Shown here: positions 37,201 to 49,961 of the stretch, in pieces | Position numbering within the stretch: the stretch's first letter is position 1 | Layout: each line of letters starts with the position of its first letter | Assembly (NCBI GenBank): GCA_001179505.1 | Contig: CDMY01000613.1 | Coordinates: forward strand, 249,720-313,719 | DNA from: Vitrella brassicaformis | Lineage: Eukaryota > Sar > Vitrellaceae | Length of the DNA stretch: 64,000 bases | Direction: 5' to 3' | Notes under the pieces: generated by a model | What the model saw: the letters and a program-made list of their open reading frames with translations, nothing else | Told to the model about the DNA's origin: nothing | The model's database searches: none | Position numbers and translations under genes: made by a program

Positions 37201-40200
37201 TACTGCGTATGGCGTTCTGCCCGGGCGGCATATGTGTCACGTCAAAGACGGTAGTGCCGAAGTTGAGGCTTAACGGGAAGGACTCTGGCAGGGCGAGATC
37301 TAGAGTTGAGACAATGCCAAGTCCGGTCCGGCCGGGGGGAGGATCACCGAACTGAATCTTGTCCAGTGAGGCGCTGGATAGGTCAATGGACCCAGCGTCG
37401 TCTCCCAACAAGGGCAAAATAGTCTCAAGAGGCATTTTTCCGATAGGCAGGGTGCCAAGAATGCTGCCAACCGTCACTGCGGCTGCACCGACAAGCTGCA
37501 GCGTAAGCTGCTGTGCTGACGGCCGGTCTTCCGATAGTAGCAACTTGACCAGGTCGGCAAATGCCTTGCCGTCTTCCTCTACCTTCAGTGTGCCCTCAAA
37601 CTCCCAGCGGATGTTGAGATGGTTTGTGTTGACGCCTGTCTCCCTGTTCATGAGCACTGCAGTCTGTGGTGGCACACGAAGAACGCCGATCTTCTTGCCA
37701 TTTGGCCCTTGAAGATTGCCATTGATGGCGAGCTCTTGCACATCGAGACGGGAATCTGGCCCAAGCGGATCTCTGACCCTAACCACTAGGGCCCCCCTGA
37801 GCTGCACATCGTCGTCCCCAACAGGCTCCAAGCTCAGAGACGAGGCGTCTACCGACTCGACAAGGGAGTCGCCACCCAAGATGCTGAAACACGAGAAGGA
37901 AGGAATGAAGTGTTCCATGTACCATTGAGACTGATCAGCTCACCCAGTAGTCGGCATGGATAATGCGACGCCACTGAGCACCCGGGTCAGCCAAACAGGC
38001 GGTCTCTGCCTCATGGACCTTGGCATGATTTTTATCGTCGCCATGTCATCGCTGCCGAAGAGCGCATTCACCAGCTCGCCAAAGAATGCCTCAGAGTCCA
38101 CCCCCTGGGGCGACTGCAGCATGCCCCTGACCTCCAGACGCGACTCCTTTGGCGCTGGCGCCAGGTTGGTTTCCATTGTTCTGAAATCGCCTATCCTTTG
38201 CGTGGTCCCGCCGACGTCCCGCTGTACAATCCACTGCATATCGGCAAGTCCCAGGCCAATTGGCGCAGGATTGCGGATAGTCAGTGCCACCGAGATCACC
38301 ATTCCGTTCGCACTCTCGCCGGACTGCTGCAATGACCGCGGCCCGCCTTCTTGTGGCTGAGGTTGCAAAAAGCCTGGTGCGATGGGAGTATCGGAGCCCG
38401 AGGGGAAGAGAAATTCCTCGATCGTCAGATTGTGCATCTCGAACAGAGACGTGGCGGCATCTCCCTCGTCTCCTGAGCCCCCCATGGACAGCTCCCTATC
38501 GATCTCCACTTCGCCCAATTGCAAGCGGCCTAATGGGGTGTCGACAGTAGCATCTATCCTCCCGACTAACCGAACAACATCAACAGTGCCAGATGATGTC
38601 TCCTCGCCGACAGAATCGAAGATCCTCTGTTTGAAGGTCACGAAAGTGTCGAGATCGTCCACTACGAGGGGGACGGAGAGCGGGACCGTCACGGCAAGTC
38701 GGCTAGAGCCATCACTCTGAAGGAGACACAATGAGGCAGATGAAGTCCCGCCTTCTGTCGGAGGGTTTCTGCTTACACCATTGACGTATCTCCTATCCTC
38801 CGTCTTGACGGGTGGAGACTCGATCCTCCCTAACACAGGCGCATCGTTTCTTGCTCCATTCACCAGTGAAAGAGACATCGCCACAGATTCGATCACAATG
38901 TCCTGAGATGAGCCCAAAGGGTTGTTGATCACGACGTCAAATGAGCCCTCCATGGGAATGGCAGACAGCTCAGCACCGTCCTGCACTTCGTCGAAGCGCA
39001 AATACAAGTCCTGGGTCTCAACCGATTCAATCAATTCTCCCCCACGGATAGACTCCGTCAAGCTGTCTAGGCTGAACGAAGAATTCCCCGCACAAATGAA
39101 GCCAGGAGACAGACAGATCACGAGGTGTATGGAATGACATGCGTCTCTTATGACCTTGTCATGGTCGTATCGAATTTCACGCCCTCCGCTACTTTCGTCA
39201 CCCAGGCCGGCAGCATCTCTTGTTCCCCGCTACTGGTCCCGACAGGGTAGCCTAGTCGCACCCCTTCCAGTCCAATTCTCAAAGGGGTGGCTGCCAGAGC
39301 CGCCTGTATCAACTCCTGAGCTTGCCTCTCGTTGGCCTCTGTGCGCCATAGGTAGCCCCTAAGCCGCACTTGGTTGTCGCCCGGCTCGAGTACAAAAGGT
39401 GTGTTAATCTCCAGTGCACCGACGTCTTGGTTGCCATATCTCAATGCGCCCAACAGGGTCAGTTTGCCGAAGTCGATCGTCAACGCGAGGGTTGACGTCA
39501 GTGTGATGGCAATCTCTGTCGCAAGCTTGCTCTGAAGGACCGCCACTCTGCCGTATTCCCCAAAAACATTCGCCATTTCGAGGGCCGTAAGGTTGTCGAA
39601 GTCCTCGACGAGACGAAAGTCATCCACACTGACCTGAAGGCTTTCTTTTTGCTGACCATCCTCTGCCTCGCCAGACAGATCGAAATTTGAAGTTACACGT
39701 AATCCGTCGAGGTTCAGCCGGCCCAGTGGAGTCTGCACGTCGACTCTGGCACTACCTTGGATGCCAAGAGGGGCGGCAATCGTGGTCGTACGCTCCATGA
39801 GGCTGCTGACAGTATCGGCAAATAGCGATCCATCTCCCGTGGGGCTGAGAATGCCCTGCAGGGGGAAATCAAGACGGATCTTGCCGTTGTCGAGCACCTG
39901 CATGGACCGACCGACACACAAACTGGACACACTTCCATCCTACAATGTCAGATTGTTATCGGTGTCAGTTCACAACTCGCCTTCTGTTCGATCGCAAGGA
40001 TCTTCGTCTGCTGTTTGACTTCAGCGAAGCACTCCCCGCGTCTCGACAGTAGATTAGCACTCAACTCGAGGTTTTCGACCGTCACGGGCGACCGTTCCCC
40101 CAACGGGTTGACAATGATTACCCCCACCTCAGCTACAACACTTATGGCTCGCTGTGGCTCTGTCAGGCCTCCTAGATCAGCCTGGAGACCGCGTATCGAC

Positions 40201-43200
40201 ACGTCCTCGACCAATTCACCTCCACCCGTCAAATCGCTCAGTGGGGGAAGCTTCGTCTCGATGGCCACCGTGCTCAATGCCTCCTCAAGCCACTTCGGCG
40301 GCCCTCTTTCTTGCACAAAGGGCACTGTCTTGACGATCACGGGAAGATTGCCGCCTTTGACATACTCGCTGAAACGCCGAGACACAACGGCTAGGTCCGA
40401 GGCTGCCGGGTTGAGTCTCCCGGTGAGCTTGATGGGCGTCCTGCCTGGGCGCAGGTAGACCGCTCTTGCCTGCACGATGCCAAGCAGCACAGCCAAAGCC
40501 CGTGCCTGCAGCAGACGTCTGGCGGGATTGGCAGGGCCAGCGTCACTGGAAGGTGGCAGGTACAGTTCGAAGGAGAGGTCACCCAAATATAGCGATGCCT
40601 CCGATGGGTTGAGGATGTCTGCCGTCGCCGAGATAGCAAGTCCCTGATCGTCCGGCGGTGGCCCCTCAAAGACGAACGAATTCAGGTCGACCGATATGCC
40701 CTCGCTCTCCTGGCTGCCCATTGGGAGTGTCATATCGAGAGGTATGGCCGACAGCTGCAGGGGAATATCAAAGTATGTCCGATCCCCATCGTCATTGACA
40801 GTGGCGCTGACGTCGATGTTCATTTCCGCCGTTCCACTCATCCGCAGCAAGGCATAACCCTCCCGAGCAAGGTCGGACACGAAAGCTGCGAACGGTATGG
40901 TCAGGCCTGGCTCGCGAAGGGCTGCATTGTCCAATGCGAGAGCCTCCCTCTCGAGAGTGATGGTGTCATTGATCTGGAAAAGCAGTCTGAGCTTGTCGTT
41001 GCCGTCCACTTGCTTAACCTCTTGGACTAGAGGAGCGCGGCTAGAGAGAATCAGGCGACCGATGGTGAATGAGGGAGAGTCCTCGCTCTCTCGATAATAG
41101 AGTGTGGAGTTGATGGAGACGTTGCGGACGGCGAAGGGCACGTCGGGGCCGAAGGGCCTGATGGCGGTGGCGTCAAGGACACCTGAGATGATGATGGTGT
41201 CTTCATCCACCGGCTCCAGCGACAGGTTGAGAACGTCCACATCTTCCAAGAGCTCATCGCCCAGGCCACTACGAGAAAAGACACACACACACACCAGAGG
41301 AGCATTTGTGTGTTCCTGATGAGTGTGTGACTACATCTTCAATTGGTGCGTACCCAGCCAGACTAAATTCCAATGCCAGCTGATCGACTATCGAACCCAG
41401 CCATGGAGGCATCTTCGTTTGCGTGCCTTGCTTGTCGTCATGGCCAGTCACTTGGATGGGCAGCGATCGACCCTGAAACAAACCTTGTACCAATCTGCTC
41501 ATCTCCTCCGGCACAGTAGACGCTTGCGCGTGCTCATCCGCCGCTATCGGACCTTCCAGGCGTAGCCGAGACACGTCTGGTGCTGGCACGATGGTGGGAG
41601 ACACCATCTTCAGATCGCCGCGAAGGGCCAGTGATTTGAGGTATACATGCAGCGGTAGATCCAGGTCATCGAATATCACGCCGAACTCCGAAGGGTTCGC
41701 TACAGCAACGTCAATCAAGACCTCCATCGTGAGGTCTTTCGTCGCATACGAGCCCCCCGGTCCCCGAAACGGCGATGACGGGTTGATCTCCAGCTTCGTG
41801 ACTTCGAACATGACGAGCTTAGGCCCTAGGCTGTCGAAGAGATTACCTGGCGGGAGGGATGTGACCTCGTCCACCGGCAGGTTGGAAAGGTCGAGGCGAC
41901 CAATGGGCGTATCGACGCTTGCTGATACATTGGCGTTGATAATCAGCCCGACAGGTGCATTCGAAGCTCTCCCACCGAACAGAGTGTCTGTGGCAAAGGA
42001 AACAATTGTGTCGCCGCTCCCGATAAGGACCATATCGCCGATGAGTGGCATGCGTATAGCCAGGTTGTCTGGTGTGCTGGCGTTCATCATGATGGCCTTG
42101 CTGGGGTATGTATTGACGCGCGTGAGAGGGCTGCCGTCGGACCCGCTGATGGTAGCGGCCAGACTGTAAGTCTCCACAATCACCTGCTGTCCTCGAAGGG
42201 GGTTCTGAATCTCGACGTCGAGGGTGATATTCAGTGCCAGCCGATCAGCGATCTCACTGATGGTGACAGTCACGCTGTCGTACTCGAGACTTTGCACCAG
42301 CTCTGAGACACAGCCCGCCGTCTCACTTGTCTTTTTGGTCAGCTCGCACAGGGGTGGAAGCGTGGTGATGGTCTCGAAGGAGGACACAGCGTCATAAAAC
42401 CATTGAGGCCGGCTTGGAATCCTCTCTGAAAAAGTCCACAGTGCGCCCTTCGGTGGCTGGACGATCGCCACTCGCAAAGACAGAGGCTCCTCGCGCAGAT
42501 AGGCTGAAAGCCCTTTAGAGACTGCAGGTAGGTCACTCTCGTCAGGCCTCAAGCGTCCCTCGAGAGCTAGTGTGTTGTTGCCTGGCATGATGTTGACATT
42601 GTACGCCACCAGGTAGCCGAGGAAAGCCGCGCTCTGGAGACGTCTCCCTCTCGACAACTGTGCATCGCCCTCCAGTGTGATTTCAAAGGCAAGGTCCCCC
42701 AGCGAGATTGACGCGTCTGAAGGGTTGATCAGCGTGGCGTTGGCAGCAAGGTCAAGTGCATCTTCCTTGCTGGTGGATACAAAGTCGAAAGCCGACAACT
42801 CGATCGCCAGACCTTTATCGGCCCCACCTTCGCCGGTGTTGCTTCCCAGGCCCGTGAGCTCCTGTGCTGTCTCGATGGTCAGGTTGGGAAGAATAAGTGG
42901 CCCCAGTGCGGTTTCCAGTCGCACTTCAGCGGCACCTTCCTTGATCAACATAGAGACCGACGGCTCAGTCAGGAATGCTCTGGTGAAGGCGCTGAAGGGC
43001 TTCCCATTCTCTGTTAGCGTCATAGTGCCATCGAGGTCGAACTCCAATGGCCTCTCAGCAGACAGGTGGCGGCCCGCGTATGGGTATCCAATATAGCTGG
43101 ACGTCTGCTTGACGATTAAGCTGGACGCAACGTACGGGCCATTGCCATTCAGCCAATCGTACTTGGACATGTCTGCCGCAAACACGCACTGGCAATGCAC

Positions 43201-45145
43201 ACAGTCTATTGGTTATCCCTCTGCAAATGCTCTGTTTACTTGGAGGCGAGTCGCCACGTGCGACTGGCTTGAGAAGGGCGCGCAGCTTGGCGATGCATGG
43301 CTCTCCTGCCGCATTGCCGTCATGGATGGAAGCGGTCATATTCACCTATGTAGCAGAGCACACCAGCAGCTTTGATGATGCGAATTAAACCCCTTGCTTT
43401 TCTTCTCTCTTTCCCTCCTTGCTTTCCCTCTCACCTGATCGACATCTATCGGAGAGTTTTCCCCCAAGGGATTCTCGAACACCACCTCTACCCTGCCACC
43501 AAGGCCAACCGTCGTGCCGCTCGCAGTCGATGGTTGGTCATCCGGGGTTAGGTCGATCCGCAGGCCTTCGAAGGATAGAGATTTGAACACGCCACCCAGG
43601 TTGGGCAGAGGACCGATCGATGGAGAGACCTCCAGTGCTTCGACAGCAGCTGTGATGTCGATACACACACACATGAAAATCGTCTTCTGATCAGCACAGC
43701 CCTCACATCTTTCTCCTTGACCCCCTCTGGCCGTGGCTTACTTACAGTTGAAGACTGTCTTGGTCGTCCCGTTGCCGTCCACAATCACATTTTCTGGAAA
43801 TGCGCCGTCAACCACGGCCGCCACAAATTTACTGATCACCCCCGCCCTCTCCGGAGACCCCTCCCCGGCCACAACCACCTCCAGCTTTCCGTTCATCTGC
43901 CACTTGTTTTGTCCTGGCTGTATGGACGCCTGGCTGGCTTTAAGGGATCCGACAGAGATGCCTTTGTAGACAAGGCTGAGACTGACGTCGCCGAGCTGGT
44001 TGATAGTCAGCTTAGAGGCAGACTCGAATTGGGCGGTGAAGGAGATGTCGACCCCGCCGGAAACCTTGTCACTGCCGTCCATTCTGATGTTTCCGGTACT
44101 AAAGTTCGTCAGAGCTGAGCCCAAGGATGATCCCATTGCTGCACACCGAGTACACATGAAGCCAGAATACATGTAAGAGCTTCTGTCTCGCTATGTTGTT
44201 GAATCGGTCACCATCGGCGTCCAGCGTCCTGTCGAATTCCAGGTCTGATATGCCGATCTTGATCCCAATCAAAGTGATGTGCACTGTGAAGGGCTTAGGA
44301 GCCACCACACGCCACGTCGGCCGGCTCCCATCGCCACTTTCTCGAACCAGCTGTGCGGTAAAGCGATTCCACGCATCGATGTCCGTGATGGTGAAGGAGG
44401 TGTTGAAGGCAAGCGCGGATCGGCTGCCCTTGAGCCGCATCTTTGGCATGGTAAACCTGCCGAGTCTGCTCTCACCGCTCGCCTCCACTCCATACGTGTC
44501 CAGCGAGAGTGGTGGCAAATCGGCCTCTATGTCCGAACCGAAACTGCTGCGGCGAAGCTCGGCATCGATCTTAATGTAAAAGCCGTCTTGTCTCGGTGCG
44601 GTGATATTGATGCTGTCGATGGCCAGCTCACTCGATCCAATGACTGACTCGACGATAGGCTTCAGGCCGACAGTAAAGAAAAGTGCCAGACCCACACCCA
44701 TCAGCAGAAGCAAAGCCACGGCCACAATGGCCGATATACATAAGCAGCGCTGCCATCGATTGCCTCGAAGCGGCCGCGTCAGCCAAGCAATGACTGAGCC
44801 GCCTAGTCTCTTCTTCCCGGAGGGGGAGAGTTCGGTGCGCGAGGATGGAGCAGGTTGCGGGCTCCGTGGCGTAGATGATGGTGATGACGGCTGACCGGCT
44901 TCCAATCTGGATCTGCCCGTGCACGGAGAGGGGGTCGCGGCCGAGCGGTTGGCTGCAGGGCTGGCCGCTGCTGGGGCTGCGGCTGATCTTGCCCAGGACG
45001 TGAAGTTGAGGACGCGTTGGACGACAGATGCGCTGACCGTGGTATTTGTCCGCCCAGTTGATCCCGCATCGTCATCTGTTCTCAATGCGCTCATGGGGGA
45101 TGGCTTTGGCGAATGAGTCTCCTGAAATTCAGCAGGCTGACTCAT
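34256..45145 (-). CDS. Giant type II membrane protein with tandem LEA2/DUF3712-like modules
   Basis: Thirteen exons join in phase: 45145-44212, 44138-43746, 43649-43435, 43345-43258, 43172-41354, 41268-39981, 39897-39155, 39071-37944, 37883-35879, 35823-35484, 35384-34810, 34723-34608 and 34508-34256 (9,897 nt, 3,298 residues). About 128 Ser/Pro/Ala-rich cytoplasmic residues precede one membrane segment (ISAIVAVALLLLMGVGLALFF), and there is no cleavable signal. The other 3,100 residues are a chain of beta-rich modules. Their recurring signatures are NPLGxxxPxxVxxVxL, TP[LI]GRLxLxxLxV and NPSxxxxxLGDLxFxL, as in LEA2 (WHy) and fungal DUF3712 domains. Such domains usually occur singly or in pairs. 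Each long exon holds several modules and the ends are phase 0, 1 or 2, so exons are not single modules. The role is unknown; cell-surface adhesion or wall attachment would fit. The gene diverges from the GMC oxidoreductase gene. Confidence 0.72.
34749..34784. repeat. 12-bp tandem repeat (three exact copies) in a gene 8 intron
   Basis: GAGACATCAAGA occurs three times without a mismatch inside the intron 34809-34724. A decayed fourth copy lies on the left. Confidence 0.9.
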
Positions 45146-45411
45146 CTTCGGCCGGCTGAACAGACGAAGTAAGGACTGGCTTCGGAAGCTGCGATGAGGG
45201 AACAGACGCGGTCGTGACGGTGCTGTGAGTCAGTCTCGGGGCTGAATGCGGGGGGTCTCGGGAGTGGCAAAGACGGATCGTTACAGCAAATGCCCGAAGT
45301 ATGCGAGAGTGTGCATTTGGAGGGGGAGGGAAGGGGCTCGCGCTCAAGTTGGGGCCGTTCAGGCACGCAGTGGCCCCAAGTTCTGCGGGCAGCTCGCCGA
45401 GCTTCTGGAAA
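45146..45411. promoter_or_regulatory. Divergent spacer (genes 8/9)
   Basis: This 266-bp gap separates the start codons of the giant LEA2-like protein gene and the GMC oxidoreductase gene. I see no TATA box or clear repeat. A bidirectional promoter is inferred from the head-to-head arrangement. Confidence 0.45.
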
Positions 45412-48400
45412 ATGAGGACGAAAGCATTGCTCGTTCAACTTGTTGTTATCGCATGCTGCTTCACGGCGGCGCTCACAGAGCCCTGGAAACACCATTTTAA
45501 GAGGCACCCATACGAAGAGACGTTCAGCACCAAGCACCCCCCGAATCATTTGGAGGATGTCAGGGACGCCGACGGTACGTAGGGAGTAATGGCACATGGT
45601 CTTGCATTTCTTGTGTCCTTGCTATGTGTTGTTATCCATAGTTGAACTGCTCGAGGCACTGTTCGCACAGGGCGAGGCGTACAAGGGCATGCGTAAGTCG
45701 TGCAGAGAGGAGAAGATGTCACACAGCGGAGCGACAATACTTTTCTCCGCTTCCATGTGCTCCCGTTCCTCCGCAGTCATCCCATCGTGGACCAAGAAAG
45801 GCGAGCCCGTCCGTGCTTCTGGTCTGCCGTGTCACGTCGTCTGTGGCCAAAAGGGCCACTTCCCATGCCCCTTCCTGGCGGAAGTTCAGCACACTGTGTG
45901 GGGAGGCAAGGTCAGTAATCAACTTACACACCGCCGCGAATACCAAGATGAGCCACCCGCCCCCCATACAATTGGTTTATTTTGCGTACGTGCATCTGGA
46001 TGTCTGCAAGGTCTTCCACGTGGACCATCACACAGGGATGACCACGCTGGAGAACGTCCGCACCTTGGGCGGCAAGACCATCACAGCAGAGGTGTACGAG
46101 AACGAAGGCTCCAAGAAAGATGGCAGGCCTTCCGTGATCTTCGACTACTCCAAGAGCCTTGTCGCCACCGTCAGCCAAATCATCGATGAGATCAGACTGG
46201 TCAACAAGGACACCCTCCTCTATCTCGGTTCAAAAGAGGATGTGTCCATAGAAGAGAAGCAAGATGTCTATCGGTGGTGTCTCCGTCTGCTTGCAGGCAA
46301 GAGCTATATGATACAAGGAATGGGGAAGGAGCCCGTCTTGCTCGCGTATTTCGCCCTGGAATTCGACGCATTGGTCGACAAAAAATGCGACCACATTGTG
46401 GTACTGACAGAACTGACAGATTGGTGGTGGCACTCCATGCAGCTCAATATCCTCTGCGTGTCAGGTTGGTGGCGGCGCTGCGGGTACCGGCTTGGCGTTC
46501 ACTCTCGCAGAGAGCGGCTACGATGTCTGCATTTACGAGCGAGGCGACTACCGCACCAAAACCTACCCGGGCCAGACGATCGACGGATTCAGCGTCAGTG
46601 AGGGAATGCCACCAGGAGTCGAGACACCGCCGTGATGAGTGTCCTGTACGCTTCTGTCTGTTTGCAGGATACTCTGGTCTATCCCAAGATCGGCCAGATA
46701 TACATCACGACCGAGGGTGTCCGCTCACATGTGGCCAACATTCTCTCGGGCGGAACCGCTCTCAGGTAGGCAAGAAAGACTGTGCATGTCCCCATGTGGG
46801 GTGCGACACGACACGAATGGGGCTCATTCCTCCATCATCAACCGGCTCCTCTCTCAGTGCGGGCATTCACATTGAAGAGGAGCCCGACTACTACCGCTAC
46901 GTGGAGAGAGAGTTCAGCACCAAAAAGGGTAAAGTCGAATTCTATCAAGACCTCGTTGACGAGGTGAGATGAGCATATACATATCCGTGAGATGCCTGCA
47001 TGCACCGAAGTGGGTTGATGTCTGTCTCTCTGTGTCTGTCTGTCTGTCTGTCTCTCTGTCTGCCGGCTTGCCTGCGTCCGTCCACTTATGCCAGGCTTTC
47101 GAGTGGATCGAGAAATCGCTGCCCGCCGACCTCGTGAGCTATGATCCCGCCTACACTCCTCACTACCTGGAGGCCCTTATCGCTGCCGGCTTGGGGCCAG
47201 ACCGCGGCTCCAACAGAAAGGTGCCTCTCGGCGCCGTGCGCGCGGGCAGGTATATATTGGACACAAGTCCATCGGCGGAATTAAATTGTTGTCTTCCGTC
47301 CCTTGCTCGCTCTTCTTCCTCTCCGTCAGTTTGTTTGAAAACGATGGAAAGGAAATGTCGCCCCACCGAGAGCGCCGCGGAAGTGACGTGCTGCTGTGGG
47401 CGGGGGATCCCTCCAAGAACGGGGGATCTCTGACGGTCAGAGTGCGGCAGACCGTCCTGGAACTCGAATTCGACCATGATAGCATGAAAGGCGCCAAGGA
47501 CAAGAAGGGAGGCAGGCCGAAGGCAGTGTGCATCATCTACGCCGACTCGCCGGACAAACTTCCTCTTGAGGACTCTTTGGCCAACCAGATGGGCATCAAA
47601 AAAGTGCTCACCGACGAGGAGAAGCCCATGAATCGGAAGAGGCAGTGTGTGAGCCCGGGAGGCGAGATATGGATGGCCGCGGGGGCCGTGCTCTCGCCTG
47701 TGCTGATGATGCGCAGTGGTGTCGGGCCTAAGGATGTGGTGGACAAGCTCATGGCCAACCAAGGCAAGGAGCCCGTCATGTACATGGAGGAGCTGGGCAA
47801 GAAACTCTTCGACCGCAACTTTGTCCCCCTCTCAATGTTCCTCAAGACCCCATCCCCGGCCACCATCATCTCCTACGCCGCCATGCAGCTCGTCGGCGAT
47901 CACTGCCCGGACGACAAGCACGGCAAACATGACACACTGCTCGAGTAGGCAATCTTGATTATCAATCGGAGCAGCACAAGAATGCACGATGACCTGCCTG
48001 GTGGGTGGGTGTGCATGTCTCACTGATCCCGCTGTCTGTGGTGGGATGCGTGCAGCATTGGTGAGACAAGCAAACACTGCACGTACATCAACCAGGAGGA
48101 GGTGCACGGCGGCAACACGATCCGCGGCCTGATCATGGCAACCCGAGCGCCTTTCCCGCCCCACCTGAGAAGCCTACCGTAAGCCAAAACTGGCACATGC
48201 ACACACGCGCTGCATGCGCATATCTTGCCCCAGTGAGGTTGACTTTCTCGAGTACCTCCTCCTCGAGTGCGTTGACAAGGAAAACAGCGTCATCTGCGCC
48301 CCGGTGAAGCCACTGCTGCGCTGCCTGGGGTGAGTCTGCCGGCCAGCCAGCCAGCACCCACTACAAACACGTCGACAGACACCCAAGCAATGACGACGGA

Positions 48401-49961
48401 CAGAAAAAAGCAGACGAGCGCTCCCTCTTTCTGCTTGTGTGTCTTGTTGTTTCATCAAGGAAAGCCGCGGGCACTTTCGGGTTCTCTGCGGTGGTCAAGT
48501 CGCGCGGCTACGTCACCGTCAATGAGCACGGTTAGTGAGACAGACAGAGAACGCATGAGCGAAGACATACATGTACGTACGGTCACCCGCCAAAGGAATA
48601 CACATAACTGTGTCTGTGTCTGTCTGTCTGTGTGTCGTTGCAGGCGATCCGGTCGTATCGGGTGGCTATTACAACGACCCAGAGGGCCACGACCTCTTTG
48701 CCGCAGTGGAGGCACTCAAGAGATCCATCCGCATGGCCGGCAGGTGACCATACATACCACACAGATGGATGGCGGGGGATGAGTGCACACACATACGAAT
48801 GTGATGAAATCGATGAGCTTATCTGTCTTGTCTTGTCTTGTGGGTGCAGCGGTGCGTTTGACGACATCGTCGAGAAGAAGACGAGCGTCGGCTGCCCCGC
48901 CGTGTACCTCAGCACGCTCCTCAACCTGATCGCCCTGGCAGGCAGACGCCTGCCCGGCGGGGGTTTCTTCACAGTAAGTAAACAGATGGACACCTCGCCT
49001 CGCCTCGACGCAGCCACGACGTACTTCCCTCGTTCGTTGATCAGGATTGGGAGACGATTCGTCGCAACATCATTTGGACTCCGGGCGAGGAGGAACCTCT
49101 CACGGCCTTCCTGGGCGAACGCGGTCGCAAGCTGATGGCCGAGGACCCTTTCGTGTCGTTTCTGCACGGAATCCGCGACAGGGTGCTGCAATTCCGGGAG
49201 GCTTTGGGCCTCGACAAGGACTCCCCCGGCTGGCTGGGCGACGAGTCACCCGCCGCCAAGTGGCTGTTGGAGGAGATTGAGAAGGCCAATGATCCCCCCA
49301 AGAGACGCGAGATGGCCTGCGACTTGGACAAGTGGGGCAAGCCTTCGGGGCCGGAATGCGGCGACATGACGTTGGAGGAGATGCAGATCGAGCACGCCAA
49401 GGACATCAACCTCTTCCCGCCACTCCCCAAAGTCATCAACGACCACACCCTGGCCGAATACGTCAAGACGCACGGAAGCTCCATTTGGCACTGGACCGGG
49501 TGAGTGGAGTGAGTCGAGAGGGCCGAGCGGGGGGGTGGACAAGAATGACACTTACACGCCCTCCGTTGGTGGATGTCATGTGCAGATCGGCACCGATGGG
49601 CACCATAGTTGACAGCCATTTCCGCGTGTTCGACATGGATGGGCTCAACATCTGCGACGCCTCCATATTCCCCGACGTACGTCGCGTCGGTCAATGCACG
49701 CGACACATTGGATCTTTCCCCAATGAATATCAATGTGTCTCCTCCCTCCCTGCGTGTGTTTCGACAGATCACCCGCATGAACGTGCAGGCGCAGGTCAGT
49801 GAGCCAGCGAGCACTGCAGCATGAGACATAAACGGATGCTGACGCGACACGTCCTGGTTCTCTGCTTGCAGTATTTCATGGTGGGGCGATACTGCGGCTT
49901 GGTGCGGCGCAAGAAGGAGGGGTGGGGCGGGCCACACCATGGCCACGATGGCCACCACTGA
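45412..49961 (+). CDS. Secreted GMC-family FAD oxidoreductase
   Basis: Eighteen exons (45412-45574, 45642-45692, 45777-45910, 46011-46400, 46465-46593, 46668-46765, 46858-46963, 47095-47249, 47330-47944, 48056-48178, 48234-48329, 48460-48530, 48644-48743, 48850-48973, 49045-49499, 49586-49676, 49768-49794, 49872-49961) sum to 3,018 nt (1,005 residues). A signal peptide opens the protein (MRTKALLVQLVVIACCFTAA). The FAD-binding motif IVVGGGAAGTG appears only near residue 245. GMC signature 2 is present near residue 526 (GAVLSPVLMMRSGVG). The C-terminus has the conserved block HWTGSAPMG...FDMDGLNICDASIFP, whose His is the usual active-site base. GMC enzymes oxidise alcohols, sugars or sterols using FAD. 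The 245-residue N-terminal extension (with DEIRLV and LLAGKSYMIQGMGKEP) is not part of the normal GMC fold and I cannot name it. The tail is His-rich. Two acceptors are AAG rather than CAG. Confidence 0.86.

Noticed and set aside
46241-46293. Possible short intron in the N-terminal domain of the GMC gene
   Set aside because: The acceptor at CTTGCAG would break the frame, and reading straight through keeps the block RLLAGKSYMIQGMGKEP.
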